Numbered from the stretch's first letter, positions 29,801 through 38,367 are shown. The stretch: 64,000 nucleotides of DNA from an uncultured Saprospiraceae bacterium (GCA_937981555.1 CALJOK010000049.1:1-64000), one strand, 5' to 3'. Numbers and translations: made by a program. The notes: generated from the letters alone by a model not told the origin.

Positions 29801-32039
29801 TTCTGAAAAAGATCAAGAGAATTTTGAAACCATTCTAACTCAATTATCTGCTATTGCTTCGGATACCAAAACTTATTCCACCCTAAAGGAAATTGAAACG
29901 AAATTCAAAAAAGTTATTGAAGAAAATGACCTAGATCTGTATGAACAATTCAGAGATAAGATACTCACTCTTACCAACCCTAATTATATGGGAAAAAGTG
30001 CTGTACCTATTCCTTTGAGAAATTATCCACAACCTCCTTCCTTGATTTTCCAACGAGCAGAATCAGATGATAGTAGTTTGGAAAATATCAGTGACTTAAG
30101 AGAATGGGAGTATAAAATTGTTTACGAACATCAGGACATTGCACAAGATAGTATTGATTGTATCGTGAAATTAAATACTCTTGAAAAAACACTCGGAAGT
30201 AAAGTTATAGTAAAATATAGTAATGCCGTTATAGCTGCCGATGCTGCTGAAACTGCTGCAAAAAAAGCAGAAGAAGAAAGAATTATTTCAGAAGAAGCTT
30301 TTAAGCAAGTAGCTATATTAAAGCAGGATGAAGCAGACAAAAGAGCTGAAGTTGTTCCAACTACATCGCCCCAAGATAGAATCAGTATACTTAAAGATGC
30401 TAGAGCAAAATCAACAGCTGCAAGCTTTAAAGCATTAGAAGCAAAAGAGGCAGCCGAACAAGCTAAGGTAGCCTATAATGATGCCGTCATAGCTTCAGAT
30501 GCTACGGAGAAATTAGCAGAAGTAGATTCAACAGAATCAAATCTTGCATTAAAGTCTAAAGGTGATGCAAAAGAATCTGCGGATGATGCTCAAATATGGG
30601 CAACACAAGCTGCAGAAGCTGTAGATAATTTATTTGATGCATTGATCAATTTTACAGAAATCCTTCCAGAGATTCAATCTCATATTGCTCTTTTAACTAA
30701 AGATTCTCCTAGTAATACTGATAAGGATAATGCCACAAATGCGATAAATGCACTCAATCAATTGAGTAGTTTGATTGCTGCCAATTGGGACAATGTTGAA
30801 ATTTATAATAACGCTTCTTTTTATGAAGCTGAAGAAAAAGACCTTCACTTCGAAATCAGCGAAGAACCTTTACCTGAAATTATTATAGAGAATGAAGAGC
30901 CAATTAGTGAACGACAAGCTACGGTAGAATGGATTAACCCAGCTGAAACTAGAGAAGGAATTAAACCTTTAAATACTCTTTTAGATCTTCCTGGTTTTTC
31001 AAGAGATTTATCTTCGGGAGATAATTTTGCGGAAGGTGATAACTTAAAAACTTTTAAATATATAGAGGGTAATTCAAATGTATTTACATCATTAACTAAA
31101 TTTGAAAACGCCATAAAAGATATTGAGGAGGTTGACCTGCAGAATTATGAAAAGTTTAAAGACATAATTTTAGACTTAGCGAAATCAAATGAAACTCCAA
31201 CTGAATATCAAATTACTGATGACACCATTACGCAATTAAGAAAGTCCGGACTAGTGAAAGAAGAGGATGAGGAAGCCTTCGATGCGCTCGTCACTAAATT
31301 AGAATTTTTGGAAAAAGCTTATGCATTTGATCCACATGACTATGGTGATTCATCTATTCCTGATCGAGTTTTTAGAATTGAAAATCTTGATGTGCTTCAG
31401 TATCAAAATGCTGCTGCGTCCATTTGGTTAAGTCGAAATAAAACTTTGGTTTTCCAAGAGAAAACTAATCCTGCTTTTGTTTTTCAAACTCCTGCAGTAA
31501 GTTTTGCCAACTCAGCAATTCCATTCATTACCAATGATGAACCTTTCAATATTGCAGCACTTGGATCTGATGATGGAGTGACACCTCAAGATCATGATTT
31601 CCTAGTTCACATGGAAAATCTTTTGAAAATTATTGAACCAAAAGCTACTTCTCTTGTGGAAGATGATTACCGATACGAGGCTCGGTTAAGTTGTCGATTT
31701 GCTTTCTCATTAGCAAAAGGAAAAGGACTTAATGATGATTTGGTCAGTACACTTCCACTTCTGATTGGACTCCGTCTTGCACCAGGAGAAAGTTTAGGTG
31801 ATGGCAATAAGAGTAAAATTTTGGAAGATTATCCTGGGAAACTTAAAAAAGAAATCAGCAAGTGGTTTGAACTGAATAGACCGATTGAGGAAAATGCTTA
31901 TTTACTTTTTTCGATTGATATTTTTTCAAAATTAGATCCTAATGAGAATTCTAGTTTACCAATGTTAAGAGTAAAACGATTGGAATTGAAACTCAAGAAT
32001 ATAAAAGATATGGAGGATATTAGAACTGGAAATGTTTAG
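23847..32039 (+). CDS. Giant operon gene 4: 2730-aa protein with SH3-like, LysM-like and coiled-coil segments
   Basis: 2730 aa, start MSLNWTDIKVNKDEAVYKL, no signal peptide, no membrane segment. Two bacterial-SH3-like domains lie at about 675-730 (ILANTKLRDEPN... ending GNHQGWLPKTQ) and 745-805 (ending VTKGWVPETTG). Three about 130-residue units occupy 1260-1650. Each has a LysM-like half with the pattern QSLQxI-x-L followed by VxWNQD or similar, a (D/N)-x-(F/L)-x-(S/N)-(I/L) half, and an F-x-x-x-(G/A)-K-L-x-I-(D/E) end. Residues about 2120-2290 are an Ala/Lys/Glu-rich coiled coil. LysM and SH3b modules normally bind peptidoglycan. Such modules in a leaderless protein of this size are unusual. 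It sits 117 bases after gene 3 and 18 before gene 5. Confidence 0.7.
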   Translation: MSLNWTDIKVNKDEAVYKLDIFFQPALTWSSGTAMGIALFFLENDPSKEDDTGQDFKNLVNGMLTWIWKIGGNEIDTEISLTELQKLYDLFLVKPFTYDELIDFLKVNYSFRIQEFTGSETMEGTIFPMFPDLTLKVGPSLHQINSLEIVDEEKQESPDVFSGQYLPDSNSNNAFTTLAVEKITAKASIFEDYGQLLMRSAIQMAIDHLEKKTETTISFSALLNEFDDIDINDLAGMVSRFMMHGVRLDIDGEERALYLATGQQFELSKATTLDDDKKPTVPFLFSVEEKSDEPYLEFIPSDAANPATQLTYTLPISEKKSEVKYPLFSLANSFLSLSGNPLEFDSGMVNDLPFYREEPRLFALRKWVVWEGAPIDSNNPGKSTYQLQIPQSLQFFLQKRDPNPSISIYQIDPSKRPSNLIDESIDGVKKIKGTTDYNWSTRINISIKRIPKSTGGGYLKDTFELAGISEDEINILESILKSGNFTGVKMHLLYASQGGTTAPTLTSYPGFDLDTSAGFMLVRNNLSTNNPDSTESRLSVQAKMNTSEIQNFIQLLWEGATVDNGGYYFQLPTDNNGSTNLFNSGDTDKIVLLIEYTSADEDPIFDFHNNVILKLEEDIALDSHLIIAKIEDEIVGDEIVRNEKVPILNIPPGFFGFNIESEIPPETEEEFLAKIGDLEILANTKLRDEPNTSGVEIVSVNKNSNDVKPINLSIDENWVFVQFGNHQGWLPKTQVIIKPPVSDTQFKLNASTVVFKKPKTSEIEIEKTLRKGSKVVIKGKQAQRIQIQSGVTKGWVPETTGFVETVCKVNTEINTAHATRELKNLYQLLGFQIKGKAKNKLPIGPTVEDYNDPLSKWKYERLVPAYTHFLSDVITSPSVDLEIPDPEKNPYKGIKTGTDANLDIQFWWQDVYGNKLTSTDPVEKSFEVKYTDPLIGINQWPSITESFQFVRDDVTDEVHLEIEFSFSPTGYQNLKPGGATARRLKADLEIFTKIYYQISQGDIDLLVHSSLNESWEAKFKSDEVSDEENLLTYIVKIYNYLFELYGYLLLVEALNKTEEEAINLEIETEINAIETDLEIAVGSKVDDLLEAELEAQIIPEIIKNIEDAPDPNTIDSYEKQFTDRMAVELPIKIAPDSEERILRVNTELKIQVDRIKKSLFDEKLAALVKADSSITPQEEIIYEGISFSKIININVFPAGNFPLEPKKDFIQGVDVSITIARDVSNIHRNLHEGLDPLKGIDAKYEAVEKSKAILSPKHESSIYSIQLDQSLQGIKEELAKLPQQSISIENIVQWNQDEPGIIKEGASFPLLIGKTLSANDDTFKSILTRLANEIKTKTGRSAGDESLLKNDFIVNFKLKSDVFNIGTKLTIDDGAEAQKQLMLFSPDQSLQEIADALPIDLSAMSTVEKLVVWNQDKSNNLTEGLSFTMESLIDLESNELIAIQSIPPVISTVHDSFGSLYLKIKNALSSAFTAQGEVVPESILNYSLDDFADKIKGQKNIFNNYAKLIIDESDKRKHFVILSEEPSLQGILETLQYDLQETFTINKLVDQLWELTGIIKGNINYHIALIELDKTQILSIENADPVLSETGDTLNSLAARVKETLINALPEKDENNEIPEPVVNFTLNDFVEIFKEKTGVFETDGKLIIESLNLRNFATNFSKAFPPFHLAVSEERNSTQNTGAGNDRSQPGPGKFLFAVHLGATGISYDIEEQNPNFYAIPPLATNLFTGKVLIQNYPFVEDAKPFEKEVNALDMNVLARDFLLAFEDFLKPETLIPAFNLAEEQVIKIIENKYRLAERISDTVLPVLVNDNGTPDTVDNRLLEAQKAIRHKLRLNLIEGYDIESIVQFQSNVTDNIGLTGTELQPRFTGRAKVLGASLGEDPNHLVTADPKNLDYLITPGYFELSSAEGSSSLTYLFDTKSPEKFGNIHLEMEFEPLEIEYNLNKIQSEFLASDKLRFILPGRLNVYQFTNSMVEKLKELDSISEKDQENFETILTQLSAIASDTKTYSTLKEIETKFKKVIEENDLDLYEQFRDKILTLTNPNYMGKSAVPIPLRNYPQPPSLIFQRAESDDSSLENISDLREWEYKIVYEHQDIAQDSIDCIVKLNTLEKTLGSKVIVKYSNAVIAADAAETAAKKAEEERIISEEAFKQVAILKQDEADKRAEVVPTTSPQDRISILKDARAKSTAASFKALEAKEAAEQAKVAYNDAVIASDATEKLAEVDSTESNLALKSKGDAKESADDAQIWATQAAEAVDNLFDALINFTEILPEIQSHIALLTKDSPSNTDKDNATNAINALNQLSSLIAANWDNVEIYNNASFYEAEEKDLHFEISEEPLPEIIIENEEPISERQATVEWINPAETREGIKPLNTLLDLPGFSRDLSSGDNFAEGDNLKTFKYIEGNSNVFTSLTKFENAIKDIEEVDLQNYEKFKDIILDLAKSNETPTEYQITDDTITQLRKSGLVKEEDEEAFDALVTKLEFLEKAYAFDPHDYGDSSIPDRVFRIENLDVLQYQNAAASIWLSRNKTLVFQEKTNPAFVFQTPAVSFANSAIPFITNDEPFNIAALGSDDGVTPQDHDFLVHMENLLKIIEPKATSLVEDDYRYEARLSCRFAFSLAKGKGLNDDLVSTLPLLIGLRLAPGESLGDGNKSKILEDYPGKLKKEISKWFELNRPIEENAYLLFSIDIFSKLDPNENSSLPMLRVKRLELKLKNIKDMEDIRTGNV

Positions 32040-32057
32040 ACAAAAAAATTAAATAGA

Positions 32058-34724
32058 ATGGCTGACCAAGGATTTACCAAATATATTTCAGACTTCGCTG
32101 GAGCAATAAAGGAGAATGGTGACGATATTATGTCTACCACAAAAGAAATTGAAGGACTGTTCGAAGATGTTTTGGATTACCTTACTAATGAGGATAATCT
32201 GGCAGAAATAAAAACTGGAATAGAAACAGCATTAGACACTTTATTAGAGACATTGGAAACAGGTGAAGTTTTTAATATTGATAATTTAAAAAGACAATTT
32301 AGCGATGTTAGCGACCAAATTAGTTCAACCATAAATATTGACCTAAATAAATCCCTTGATCCGGATGATATTTTGAAATCAATTACCGATATTATTCCTG
32401 AGGCAACATTTCCTGATGACTTAGCAAAATTGTATTCTGTACTCAAAGAATTTTTTAACAATATTGATATTTCAGAAATTCGGATAGGTGCTAAAAAGAT
32501 AAATGATCCTGTCCAAAAAATAAATACGACGACTAGTTCCACCACTAATCAAAATGCCTCAATTGACCAGTCAAGTAACTCAACTTCTTTTGGCAAAGAA
32601 GCAACTGATCCAGCACTAGAATCACTTTTTGATAATTTTTTTAAAGCCATCACGGACAAAGTAACAAATCAACAATCTGTGTTAGAAGACATTTTTGATA
32701 AATTGGAAAAAGCAATTATTGAATCTGGATTTCATAATATCCTAAATGAAAAGAAAGAAGAGTTTATAGATACCGTTACCGTTGTTGGAGTTTCTATTCC
32801 AAAAATATTTGAAGCATTCAGCCAATTACTTTTGGATTTACTCGATAGTGTGGTTGAAGCTATATCAATCATTATAGAATCGTTATTGGAAGATATACAG
32901 GAGATACTTCTATTTATAAAAAATGAATTATTCAAGCAAGAATCAGGCTCTGTAGTGAAATCAATTTTTGAACAATTTGATATTAATGATTTTACACCAA
33001 GATTAATTAGTGTACCCGCTTTTTTAATGAGTGTACCTTTTACCATATTTACAAAAGCAATTACAGGAGAGAGACCATCTTTTCCAAGTTTATCTCTTGA
33101 AACAGAAGATGACATTAATAATAAAATTAATGGCAGTCTTCAAATATGCAAAACCATTCTACCAGTTATTGGATTAGCTTCTTATCGCTTGAGTAAAAAT
33201 TATAAAAAATCAGCTATCGCATTAGAAATGGTAGGTGATATTTCAGGGTTGACTTTTGACATCCTTGGTCAAGTATATGATAATCCTGATAACACAGATG
33301 AAAAACAAAAAGTATTTTGGTCTTTTCAATGGGCAAAGATCGGAGTGGATTTTTGTATAATGTTATTTAAATTTCTTGAAAACGTTGATGATTTAAAAGA
33401 TAAAGAAACCACCTCTACTTTAGATCATAAAGTAGGTAATTCAGCGATAATTATCCCAACTATACAAGGGATGTTTGAGACTTTCAATTTTGGTTATTTA
33501 ATAGGATTAGATAATTCTGATGAAGGGGAAAGTGACACACGCATTAGAATTGGATACTATCTCGATGCACTTCCGGGATATTTAGATGCAATAATTTCTC
33601 TTGCCAAATTTCCAAAAGACACCCAATTAGAACAGATGGAAGATAGTGATAAAAAGTTATTGGAAGGGGTTAAAGAAGCCGTAACCAAGGTGGGTACATT
33701 CGTAAAAGAAACTCCTCTCATTAGCGATGAGGCTTATCGTGCGTTTTATGTAGATGCTGGTGAGGGGGAATCTGATCTTTTATTCTTACAAAATACAACG
33801 AGTATAATTCGAGATAAAATTGAAAGCATTAAAAAATTATTAAAAAATGATTTTGAAGAAAAAACTCAAGTGGTAGAATTAAAGGAAACCTTAAATGCCA
33901 TCATTGGAAAGTTAGATCAGATTAAAATTAAAATAAGTGATGCTCAATCCTTTATAAATGAACACCAAGATGAAAAAAATAAAATTATAACTTTAATTGA
34001 TATTTTTAATAAAAGTTTGCCAACTATCAATTTGGAACTTGAGGAGATTCTTAAAACATATTCAGCAGGAATAGGAGAGCGGATTACTCCGACAAATGAA
34101 CAACATATCAACACTCTAAAGGATTTATTGAAAAAAGATAAATCTACTATGGAGGGACTAATGAAAAAAATAAATGTTATTCCTAGTGATATTCGAAAAA
34201 ATAAATTACTCGGATACCTTTTTGTCAGCAGTAATCAAGTATCGTCTATTCTTTTAGAATTAACAAATATACATACCGAACTTAAAAAATTAATAGGCAG
34301 TCAAATTCTTAAAGACAGTTTTCAGAAAGTAGAAATAGAAAAATTGATTGCTCCAGTTGCAAGCTTGAATTCAACAATTAAAGCTTTAGACGCAAAAAAA
34401 CTAAATATTCAAATGACCCAATTGTTAAGCCTGTTTCCTCTAAATCAAAATCCTTCACGAGCCTTGAATTATTCAACTGTATTAAACCCAATCACGAATA
34501 CCCCTAGAGTTAGTATTGAGAAATTAATTGCAGAATTTTCCAAAGGATTGGATAGCATCAATAACTTTGAAAAAGGAAGAGCGCCAAAAACTGAAGAGAA
34601 GAAAATAAAGAATCAAATTGCAAAATTGGATTATGGTAATATTCTTTTCAATACAATTATCCAATTGACATACGGTAGTTTACAGGTAAATACTGGAATT
34701 AGTCCCAATCCTGAAATAGAATAA
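32058..34724 (+). CDS. Giant operon gene 5: all-helical protein with hydrophobic centre
   Basis: 888 aa, start MADQGFTKYISDFAGAIKENG, no signal peptide. Predicted entirely helical: the N-terminal 160 residues and the C-terminal 350 are heptad-like coiled coil. Residues about 245-300 are a nearly continuous hydrophobic helix pair (IFEAFSQLLLDLLDSVVEAISIIIESLLEDIQEILLFI) and 310-340 and 375-390 are further hydrophobic segments. A short Ser/Thr/Asn-rich linker lies at about 165-190. The pattern recalls pore-forming helical toxins or tape-measure proteins, but no motif proves either. The gap to the protease gene is 5 bases, so the two are probably translated together. Confidence 0.65.
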   Translation: MADQGFTKYISDFAGAIKENGDDIMSTTKEIEGLFEDVLDYLTNEDNLAEIKTGIETALDTLLETLETGEVFNIDNLKRQFSDVSDQISSTINIDLNKSLDPDDILKSITDIIPEATFPDDLAKLYSVLKEFFNNIDISEIRIGAKKINDPVQKINTTTSSTTNQNASIDQSSNSTSFGKEATDPALESLFDNFFKAITDKVTNQQSVLEDIFDKLEKAIIESGFHNILNEKKEEFIDTVTVVGVSIPKIFEAFSQLLLDLLDSVVEAISIIIESLLEDIQEILLFIKNELFKQESGSVVKSIFEQFDINDFTPRLISVPAFLMSVPFTIFTKAITGERPSFPSLSLETEDDINNKINGSLQICKTILPVIGLASYRLSKNYKKSAIALEMVGDISGLTFDILGQVYDNPDNTDEKQKVFWSFQWAKIGVDFCIMLFKFLENVDDLKDKETTSTLDHKVGNSAIIIPTIQGMFETFNFGYLIGLDNSDEGESDTRIRIGYYLDALPGYLDAIISLAKFPKDTQLEQMEDSDKKLLEGVKEAVTKVGTFVKETPLISDEAYRAFYVDAGEGESDLLFLQNTTSIIRDKIESIKKLLKNDFEEKTQVVELKETLNAIIGKLDQIKIKISDAQSFINEHQDEKNKIITLIDIFNKSLPTINLELEEILKTYSAGIGERITPTNEQHINTLKDLLKKDKSTMEGLMKKINVIPSDIRKNKLLGYLFVSSNQVSSILLELTNIHTELKKLIGSQILKDSFQKVEIEKLIAPVASLNSTIKALDAKKLNIQMTQLLSLFPLNQNPSRALNYSTVLNPITNTPRVSIEKLIAEFSKGLDSINNFEKGRAPKTEEKKIKNQIAKLDYGNILFNTIIQLTYGSLQVNTGISPNPEIE

Positions 34725-34729
34725 AAATA

Positions 34730-35878
34730 ATGGATTCAGCATTTCTAATTGGTCATCTAGATACAGGTTCGCCACCTGATCATCCTAACTTTAATGGAAA
34801 AATATATGAATCTGTCTCCTATAATGAGGCTGGCCTTTTCCAAAAAAAAGCAATGAAAGGTAGTCGAGATAGTCATAGCAGTTTGTCTACTAGGATTATT
34901 TTTAAAGATGATCAATACTCACTTCCTACACTGCACTCTGGAGCCAAACTCGCTACTGTTTCAATTCCTTCTCGAGGAAAAACGATACTCAATGTTTTGC
35001 AAGGAATGGATTATCTCCTTGATTTAGCACCTCAAATTGTATGCATGCCTATCGGTTTCCGAAAAACTACTCCAATCTTTTATCCAATGATTTGCGCATT
35101 TCACGATAAAGAGATACCAATCATCGTTCCTATTGGAAATAGTGGAAAAGGAAAAGCACAGGTGCCTGGATATTATCCGAATGTAATTTCGGTTGGAGCA
35201 GTTGAGACAGATGGAAAGGTGGCTAAATATTCTGGAAGTTATTTAGATGATTCTGGAAACTGCTTAAAACCAGATATTTTGGCTATAGGAAATAGTATTC
35301 CTTCTTCTAGTCAGTTAAGTAAAAAAGGTACTTCCTTTGCTTGTGCCTACATTGCAGGAACAGCTGCAAGAATACTCCAAGCTCAACCCTTGGCAACTTT
35401 GGAAGAAATCAAACACGCACTTTTTTCCACCACCCAATCACTACTGCCTTCGCAAAGTAATCGTTGTAAAAGAGGAATCGTTCAGGCAGATGCCGCCTTT
35501 GAATTTTTTTTGCAAAAAAAGAAAATTATACCTCCAAAATTAGATGATACTATTCCTTCGTTTTTAAGTAAACCATATCAAGACCCACGTTTCCTTTCTC
35601 AATTTAAAAATGCTAAACCTGATCAACTCCTTGAAGGAATCATTCTTCCTTCATCTAGTCAGGAGAAAGCAAAAAATTCCAAAACACCTTCTCCAAGGTC
35701 TCAGAAATTAATTGCTCAAATTCAAAAAGTCATTAGGATCCAACCTAAGGAGGTCCATTTTTTTGTCCATACAGATATGGCACATCTAATTGCAAGTCCT
35801 GCCTTCTTTGAGGTGTTGCTTAAAGATCCCAATCTGTTTCTGATAAGTGCGGTAGATGTTAATACATTTGAATTGTAA
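34730..35878 (+). CDS. Giant operon gene 6: leaderless subtilisin-like (S8) serine protease
   Basis: 382 aa. The subtilase catalytic set is complete: D11 in HLDTG, H49 in RDSHSSLSTR, oxyanion N137 in IGNSGKG, and nucleophile S202 in GTSFACAYIAG. The region around the histidine has Ser where most subtilases have Gly (H-G-T). There is neither signal peptide nor pro-domain: the protein starts directly with the first core strand (MDSAFLIGHLDTG), so it should be active in the cytoplasm or in an assembled particle. Residues about 265-382 form an additional C-terminal region unrelated to the core. It closes the giant operon, followed by a terminator. Processing of the upstream giants is a natural hypothesis. 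Confidence 0.88.
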   Translation: MDSAFLIGHLDTGSPPDHPNFNGKIYESVSYNEAGLFQKKAMKGSRDSHSSLSTRIIFKDDQYSLPTLHSGAKLATVSIPSRGKTILNVLQGMDYLLDLAPQIVCMPIGFRKTTPIFYPMICAFHDKEIPIIVPIGNSGKGKAQVPGYYPNVISVGAVETDGKVAKYSGSYLDDSGNCLKPDILAIGNSIPSSSQLSKKGTSFACAYIAGTAARILQAQPLATLEEIKHALFSTTQSLLPSQSNRCKRGIVQADAAFEFFLQKKKIIPPKLDDTIPSFLSKPYQDPRFLSQFKNAKPDQLLEGIILPSSSQEKAKNSKTPSPRSQKLIAQIQKVIRIQPKEVHFFVHTDMAHLIASPAFFEVLLKDPNLFLISAVDVNTFEL

Positions 35879-35951
35879 CTGGGAATAGTTGGTTGCGATA
35901 TTCTTTTTCCCACCTCATAGTTTTTTTATCAGTTTGTTCTTTTTGGAAATT

Positions 35952-35977
35952 AACCCTACATATTAATGTAGGGTTTT
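35952..35977 (+). terminator. Intrinsic terminator of the giant-protein operon
   Basis: ACCCTACAT (35953-35961) pairs with ATGTAGGGT (35966-35974), followed by T residues to 35977, 74 bases after the protease stop codon. It is the first terminator downstream of the six-gene run. Confidence 0.8.
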
Positions 35978-36305
35978 AAACTAAAAAGGTTCAAGTTTAT
36001 AAAGTATGGTAAAAGGAAATACCAGAAATATTAGTAATTTTATTTTGTAACCTTATGACAATCAGCACTTTAAGGAGTGATGTAGATAAATGGTAGAGTT
36101 AAGAGATTTTGGAAATGTAAAATATATTATTAATAAAAAGTATAATTTTAAGCCTGGATAGAAAAATAATTAGGCCTCTAACCCAAATCTTTATTATTCT
36201 TTTAATAAAGAAAAGAAACAAGGCGTGTGTTAACCTTAAACTCCTTTTACTTTATAGTAGAGGGGGTTTAATTTTAGAAAAAAAAAATAGTGTTTCATAG
36301 TGTGA
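35978..36305. other. Intergenic stretch between giant operon and two-component genes
   Basis: AT-rich, no gene seen (the longest plausible frame, from an ATG near 36090, has 23 codons). It contains the 20-base motif TTATGACAATCAGCACTTTA at 36053-36072, repeated with three changes at 39280-39299 on the other side of the two-component system. Confidence 0.45.
36053..36072 (+). repeat. 20-base motif flanking the two-component system, copy 1
   Basis: TTATGACAATCAGCACTTTA matches TTATGATAACCAACACTTTA at 39280-39299 in 17 of 20 positions. Both copies are intergenic and have the same orientation, one on each side of the sensor kinase/response regulator pair. A regulator binding site is possible. 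Confidence 0.35.
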
Positions 36306-36339
36306 GGGGAGTCTAATAAATTGGACTCTTCTTTTTTTT
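36305..36339 (+). terminator. Hairpin with T tract between convergent transcription units
   Basis: GAGTC (36309-36313) pairs with GACTC (36324-36328), extended by weaker pairs on both sides, followed by TTCTTTTTTTT. It faces the stop codon of the minus-strand histidine kinase gene, and its A/T content could serve both directions. Confidence 0.6.
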
Positions 36340-36346
36340 AATTCTC

Positions 36347-38347
36347 TTACTTGAATTTCCTTTCCATTAGGACTTCAAATGAATTTTCACCTTCAATGAA
36401 TTCTATACTGGCACCCATAGATTCAGCTCGTTGGCGCATTCCTATTATTCCCTTGCCAGTAGATTTTTCTGAATCAATTCTTTCTTCAAAATTATTTCTA
36501 ATTTTCATTAAATATCCATCTTTGGTTTTTTTAAATAAAATATGAACATCAAGAGGCTTAGTATGTTTGACGATATTCGAAATAGCTTCTTTAAAAATCA
36601 AAAGCATATTTCGACGATATACGAATCCTAACTCTTTATTTTTATCTAAACCTTGCCAAGTGAATTCTACCGGGATATTTTTTGCTCGTAATAAATCATC
36701 AAGATAATCTTCCATCTTAAAATATAAATTTTCGGATTTGCTATAACTTTTATCTATTGACCAAATCACATCCTCTACATGTTCAATAGCCTGACTACTT
36801 ATTTTTTGTATTCGACGGAAGTTTGACTCAACTTCTACTTGATCTAAGTTATCTGTTTCTTTAGCTATGATTCGAATATTATTTAGAGAATTGCTGACAT
36901 CATCATGAAGGTCTCTGGCCATTCGATTACGTAATCTGTCTATTTTACGTTTTTGTAAATACTTAAAACTTAGAAAAAAAGCAATGCAAAACAATACACT
37001 TGCAAATGCTATAATTTTAAACCAAGTATCTTTGTCCAATGATCTTTCGACAATAATTGGAATCTCAAAAACAAAATCATTGATTAGGCCATTGGCATTC
37101 TTTGATTTTAATTTAAATAAATATTCACCTTTTGGTAGATTAGAATAGTTAACAGAATTGATCGTATTAAATGGTAGCCAATCTTTTTCAAAACCTTCTA
37201 AATAATGAGAAAATTTATTTTTTAATGGGCTGGAATAATTGCTATTAATAAATTGAATTTCCAGATATAATTCTTTTGGACTTAGGTGAATCGGTTTTAC
37301 ATTATTAGGATCGAGGAAAATTGATTTTAATTCCCCAGAAGAAGAGTCATATTTTTTATAGAGAAAAACAAAATGTGGATTTTTTTTTGGAGCATATACT
37401 TCTAATGATGAAGTAATATTCATCTTTATCAAACCAATGTTAGTTGCTACCCAAATTAGCCCATCTTCAGTTTCTTCGAAATCAAACTTTCGTAAATTTT
37501 TGATATTATCCGTTTTGACTTGCAAGTCCACTTCCTTAAAAAAAATTGGAAGCCAATGATTTTCAGTTGTAAGATCTTTGATATTTCCTAAACTATCAAT
37601 TTTAAAATATCTAGCGTTTAAATGATCTTCAATGATAATCTCATTCTTTTTTGTTACAAAAAGATTAGACATTTTACTTGATTTTTGCAATCCAAAAAGT
37701 GGAGAGGTGAATTCTTTCAAATCAAAAAGTAAATGCCCTGAAGGATTTAAACCAATCAAAGATTGATTGGACAATGCATATAAATTATTTTCATGATCAC
37801 ATAATATTTTAGTTATGGTATCTTTTCTTTCGGGAAGGAATTGTTTTACTTCTTCATTTATTATTTGACAAATGATTCCATTGTTGGCAATCCAAATGTT
37901 TCCAGATGGAGAAGATGCTAATAAAGTATTGGAAATTGTGTCTGATCTTAAGGGAGGATAAATTAAATTTCCTTTATTGAAATATGATTTATTGATGCCA
38001 TTAAATGGGTTTATTTTATTTATACCATTAATAGAACCGATCCACGAATAACCATTTTTTCCTATTTCGAAAGAATTGACTTTATCTGCATTTAAAGTAA
38101 GAGGAGGAGGTGTTTTGCTATTGGTTAATTGGAAATTATATCCATCGTATATATGGACACCGTTATGAGTTCCGATCAGTAGTAAACCAATATTATATCT
38201 AGTTATAGATTTAATAATATTGCTAGACAACCCATCATTATCTGTATAAATATGAACTAGCTTATAAGAAGTTTGGCAATTAGTAGATGTGTATGAGCTA
38301 AATAAAAATAAAAAAGAAAGAAGATATGGAAGTGATTGTTTCAACAT
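36347..38347 (-). CDS. Beta-propeller sensor histidine kinase (HisKA_3 type)
   Basis: 666 aa. A signal peptide (to about residue 24) directs the N-terminal sensor to the periplasm. This sensor is a two-component-regulator propeller (about 30-310, with IGTHNGVHIYDG, WIGSINGINKINP, WVATNIGLIKMN blades) followed by a Y_Y_Y domain (about 350-430, PKGEYLFKLKSKNANG). One membrane helix lies at about 441-461. The cytoplasmic part has a HisKA_3 domain with phospho-acceptor His near residue 480 (RDLHDDVSNSL) and a HATPase domain ending in GKGIIGMRQRAESMGA. It signals to the NarL-type regulator encoded 20 bases upstream on the same strand. The stimulus is unknown; propeller sensors of this class often sense polymers. 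Confidence 0.9.
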   Translation of the reverse strand: MLKQSLPYLLSFLFLFSSYTSTNCQTSYKLVHIYTDNDGLSSNIIKSITRYNIGLLLIGTHNGVHIYDGYNFQLTNSKTPPPLTLNADKVNSFEIGKNGYSWIGSINGINKINPFNGINKSYFNKGNLIYPPLRSDTISNTLLASSPSGNIWIANNGIICQIINEEVKQFLPERKDTITKILCDHENNLYALSNQSLIGLNPSGHLLFDLKEFTSPLFGLQKSSKMSNLFVTKKNEIIIEDHLNARYFKIDSLGNIKDLTTENHWLPIFFKEVDLQVKTDNIKNLRKFDFEETEDGLIWVATNIGLIKMNITSSLEVYAPKKNPHFVFLYKKYDSSSGELKSIFLDPNNVKPIHLSPKELYLEIQFINSNYSSPLKNKFSHYLEGFEKDWLPFNTINSVNYSNLPKGEYLFKLKSKNANGLINDFVFEIPIIVERSLDKDTWFKIIAFASVLFCIAFFLSFKYLQKRKIDRLRNRMARDLHDDVSNSLNNIRIIAKETDNLDQVEVESNFRRIQKISSQAIEHVEDVIWSIDKSYSKSENLYFKMEDYLDDLLRAKNIPVEFTWQGLDKNKELGFVYRRNMLLIFKEAISNIVKHTKPLDVHILFKKTKDGYLMKIRNNFEERIDSEKSTGKGIIGMRQRAESMGASIEFIEGENSFEVLMERKFK

Positions 38348-38367
38348 TGATATATCAAATAAAATAT

